This document shows, piece after piece, positions 4,998 through 6,070 of a DNA stretch of 6,070 nt. Source of the DNA: Methanomassiliicoccales archaeon PtaU1.Bin030 (lineage in GTDB: Archaea > Thermoplasmatota > Thermoplasmata > Methanomassiliicoccales > Methanomassiliicoccaceae). The stretch spans positions 1-6,070 of the forward strand of contig MVRB01000072.1 of NCBI GenBank assembly GCA_002067635.1, given 5' to 3'. How positions within the stretch are numbered: position 1 is the first letter of the stretch; the number at the start of each line of letters is the position of its first letter. The notes under the pieces were generated by a model. It was not told the DNA's origin, did no database searches, and was given only the letters and a program-made list of their open reading frames with translations. Both the position numbers and the translations under genes were made by a program.

Positions 4998-5776
4998 CTG
5001 CGGACCACCTCCTTGCGTAGCTGATAAAGGACCACTTCCACGTCCCATTGGTACAACCATTGGTTCCCGCCGCGATACGCCCCATCCTGATGCGTCATAA
5101 GGTCATAACCGGTCCAGGGGTGATCGAGGTACAGGTCCAGGATGCGGCATACCTCCTCCTTGGCCTGGAACGCATTGCTCCGGTCCCGGCACCGGATGGA
5201 TATGGTCAGGTGGTGCTCGATGCGCTGCGCCTCCGCGCGCCCGACGAACCGGGACGGCGATGTCAGGGGATAGACCTTGATGAGCGGGACGAGGCCCTGC
5301 GGCTCCCGCCTCGCGTCATCGTCCCTTATCTCCGGCACGGTCGTTAGTGACCACTGCGCCGTGAGAAGGTCGGCTATGAGCGTTCGAGGCTCGACCTGTA
5401 GCTCGAACGGGAAGAAGTTACAATTGGTGAATGTCCAGTTGGATGTGAGCGCATTGCCCAGGTTGCCGCTGTATGAGTAGAGGTCGCAGCGGGTCGCGCT
5501 TATGTTGATGCTTGTGGTTGGTACGTTCCAGCCGTGGCTCGGCGTATCGCTGGCGCTCTTTATGACGCAATGGCTGGAGGCCGTCCCGTTGACGATTACG
5601 CTGAACCCCTCGCCGTAGACGAACCCCGCCCCAGCGCTGTCATCGAATATTAAACTGGAGCCTGCGCTGAGCACTAGCGAACCGCCCCCTACCGAATCCG
5701 TCACCCGGTAGTATGTGGCCGTCGAATCCTCGGCCATGACGGTCGTTGCTCCGGCAAGGTCCAGCGTGGGGCTCAT
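4994..5776 (-). CDS. Beta-solenoid-like domain fused to a tail-terminator-like domain
   Basis: 260 residues. ATG 5776-5774 overlaps the upstream TGA (ATGA), with TGGAG 8 nt upstream as SD. Residues 1-122 are Gly/Ser/Thr/Asn-rich with short alternating strands (GGSLVLSAGSSLIFDDS; FSVIVNGT; SINISATRCDLYSYSGN; SNWTFTNCNF), which looks like a beta-solenoid or other beta-rich decoration domain. Residues 129-260 look different: RTLIADLLTAQW, PLIKVY at 164-169, an amphipathic strand HHLTISIRCRD at 188-198, a helix AFQAKEEVCRILDLYL at 202-217, and a final strand WDVEVVLYQL at 244-253. That order fits tail terminator/tail completion proteins (gpU or SPP1 gp17-like), which cap the tube and bind the neck. 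No ATG, GTG or TTG with an SD is seen near residues 120-145, so the two parts seem to be one polypeptide. The C-terminal call is moderate and the N-terminal fold call is weak. Confidence 0.6.
   Translation of the reverse strand: MSPTLDLAGATTVMAEDSTATYYRVTDSVGGGSLVLSAGSSLIFDDSAGAGFVYGEGFSVIVNGTASSHCVIKSASDTPSHGWNVPTTSINISATRCDLYSYSGNLGNALTSNWTFTNCNFFPFELQVEPRTLIADLLTAQWSLTTVPEIRDDDARREPQGLVPLIKVYPLTSPSRFVGRAEAQRIEHHLTISIRCRDRSNAFQAKEEVCRILDLYLDHPWTGYDLMTHQDGAYRGGNQWLYQWDVEVVLYQLRKEVVRR
5006..5014 (-). promoter_or_regulatory. Ribosome binding site AAGGAGGTG that fixes the gp10-like start
   Basis: This nine-base match to the SD consensus lies 8 nt before ATG 4997, inside the end of the upstream gene. 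It rules out the longer in-frame start at 5060. Confidence 0.8.
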
Positions 5777-6070
5777 CCGGCACGCTCCAGATCGGCCATG
5801 AGCGGGTATGCGGCCAGCCCCATCGTCCTGTTCTGCCGGATGGCCTTGGCTATCGGCCTCCTAAGTCCGCTATATTCGTCCTCCGGGCTGTTCCTGGTGA
5901 TGCTGTACGCGCCCTGAGCAACATCCCCGACGTGCGCGAACACCCCGCTCACGGTGATGTTCGAGCCGAGGGTAATGGGTGCTTCTGCCATCAGATCATA
6001 CAGCGTCTGCCCCGCCCCGGTCTTGATGGTCCCGCTTCCGGTCATCACTATCTGCGACGTGCCGAAGTCC
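5773..6070 (-). CDS. C-terminal part of a beta-rich structural protein (partial)
   Basis: The frame is open to the right edge and ends at TGA 5775-5773. A GTG/ATG pair at 6048-6043 could be a start but has no SD, and seven more in-frame codons (DFGTSQI) precede it, so the gene most likely begins outside the window. The visible part opens with a Gly/Thr/Ser-rich strand-turn pattern (IVMTGSGTIKTGAGQTLYD; PITLGSNITVSGVFAHVGD) like the solenoid-like start of the next gene. It then turns into a basic helical tail (LRRPIAKAIRQNRTMGLAAY; MADLERAG). Its place before the terminator and neck genes suggests a head, decoration or head-tail connector protein. I do not recognise the family. Confidence 0.6.
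   Translation of the reverse strand, partial: DFGTSQIVMTGSGTIKTGAGQTLYDLMAEAPITLGSNITVSGVFAHVGDVAQGAYSITRNSPEDEYSGLRRPIAKAIRQNRTMGLAAYPLMADLERAG

Noticed and set aside
4998..5060. Longer N-terminus for the gp10-like protein starting at 5060
   Set aside because: The ATG at 4997 has AAGGAGGTG at ideal spacing and forms the ATGA overlap seen at other junctions. The extra residues are Gly/Pro-rich and derive from the end of the upstream gene.
2575..5480. Plus-strand frames at 2575-2946, 3060-3260, 3726-4241, 4081-4563, 4485-5024, 5048-5347 and 5277-5480
   Set aside because: They are antisense to well-supported minus-strand genes, show no recognisable protein pattern, and would break the single-strand operon layout.
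1..6070. CRISPR array, tRNA/rRNA gene, insertion sequence, attachment site or defence genes
   Set aside because: I looked for direct repeats with spacers, cloverleaf-like segments, transposase-like frames and terminal inverted repeats. Only the tape-measure repeats were found, and they are coding. The short 16S-like stretch is far too small to be an rRNA fragment.

Overview
The window is a stretch of a tailed-virus (Caudoviricetes-type) genome or provirus. It carries the head-tail joining and tail genes of a long-tailed, siphovirus-like particle. Every gene I can support lies on the minus strand and is read from right to left. The genes are packed tightly: four ATGA overlaps, one TAATG overlap, and three gaps of 37-38 nt. 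I see no integrase, lysogeny region, RNA gene, CRISPR array or insertion sequence.

Host. An archaeon is suggested but not proven. Base composition looks moderately GC-rich. Isoleucine ATA and arginine AGG/AGA codons are used freely. Shine-Dalgarno (SD) sites are strong (AAGGAGGTG type, usually 8-9 nt before the start). A TATA-like box lies in front of the tail tube gene. None of the ten visible stop codons is TAG (7 TGA, 3 TAA). Together these would fit a virus of a Thermoplasmatota/Methanomassiliicoccales-like host, but the call is inference and the sample is small.

Layout in transcription order. (1) 6070-5773: C-terminal part of a protein with a beta-solenoid-like stretch, cut by the window edge. 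(2) 5776-4994: a beta-solenoid-like N-terminus joined to a tail-terminator-like C-terminus. (3) 4997-4512: an HK97 gp10-like neck/tail-completion protein. (4) 4497-4207 and 4169-3915: two small membrane proteins, one with about three transmembrane segments and one with a coiled coil plus one transmembrane segment; they resemble a holin/XhlA-type pair. (5) 3877-2864: major tail tube protein. (6) 2825-2400 and 2391-2215: two overlapping tail assembly chaperone reading frames, with a candidate -1 slippery site in the right frame. (7) 2218-812: a short tape measure protein with four tandem 21-residue repeats. (8) 815-366: a distal tail protein. (9) 366-1: the start of a tail hub/baseplate-like protein, cut by the window edge.

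How they work together. The neck and terminator proteins close the head and cap the tail. The tube protein polymerises around the tape measure protein, which the chaperones keep soluble and which sets tail length. The last two proteins would form the tail tip. The most interesting points are the possible dual decoding of the chaperone frames, the beta-solenoid/terminator fusion, the tape-measure repeats, the membrane pair set inside the tail module, and a 16S rRNA 3'-end look-alike in the tail tube leader.
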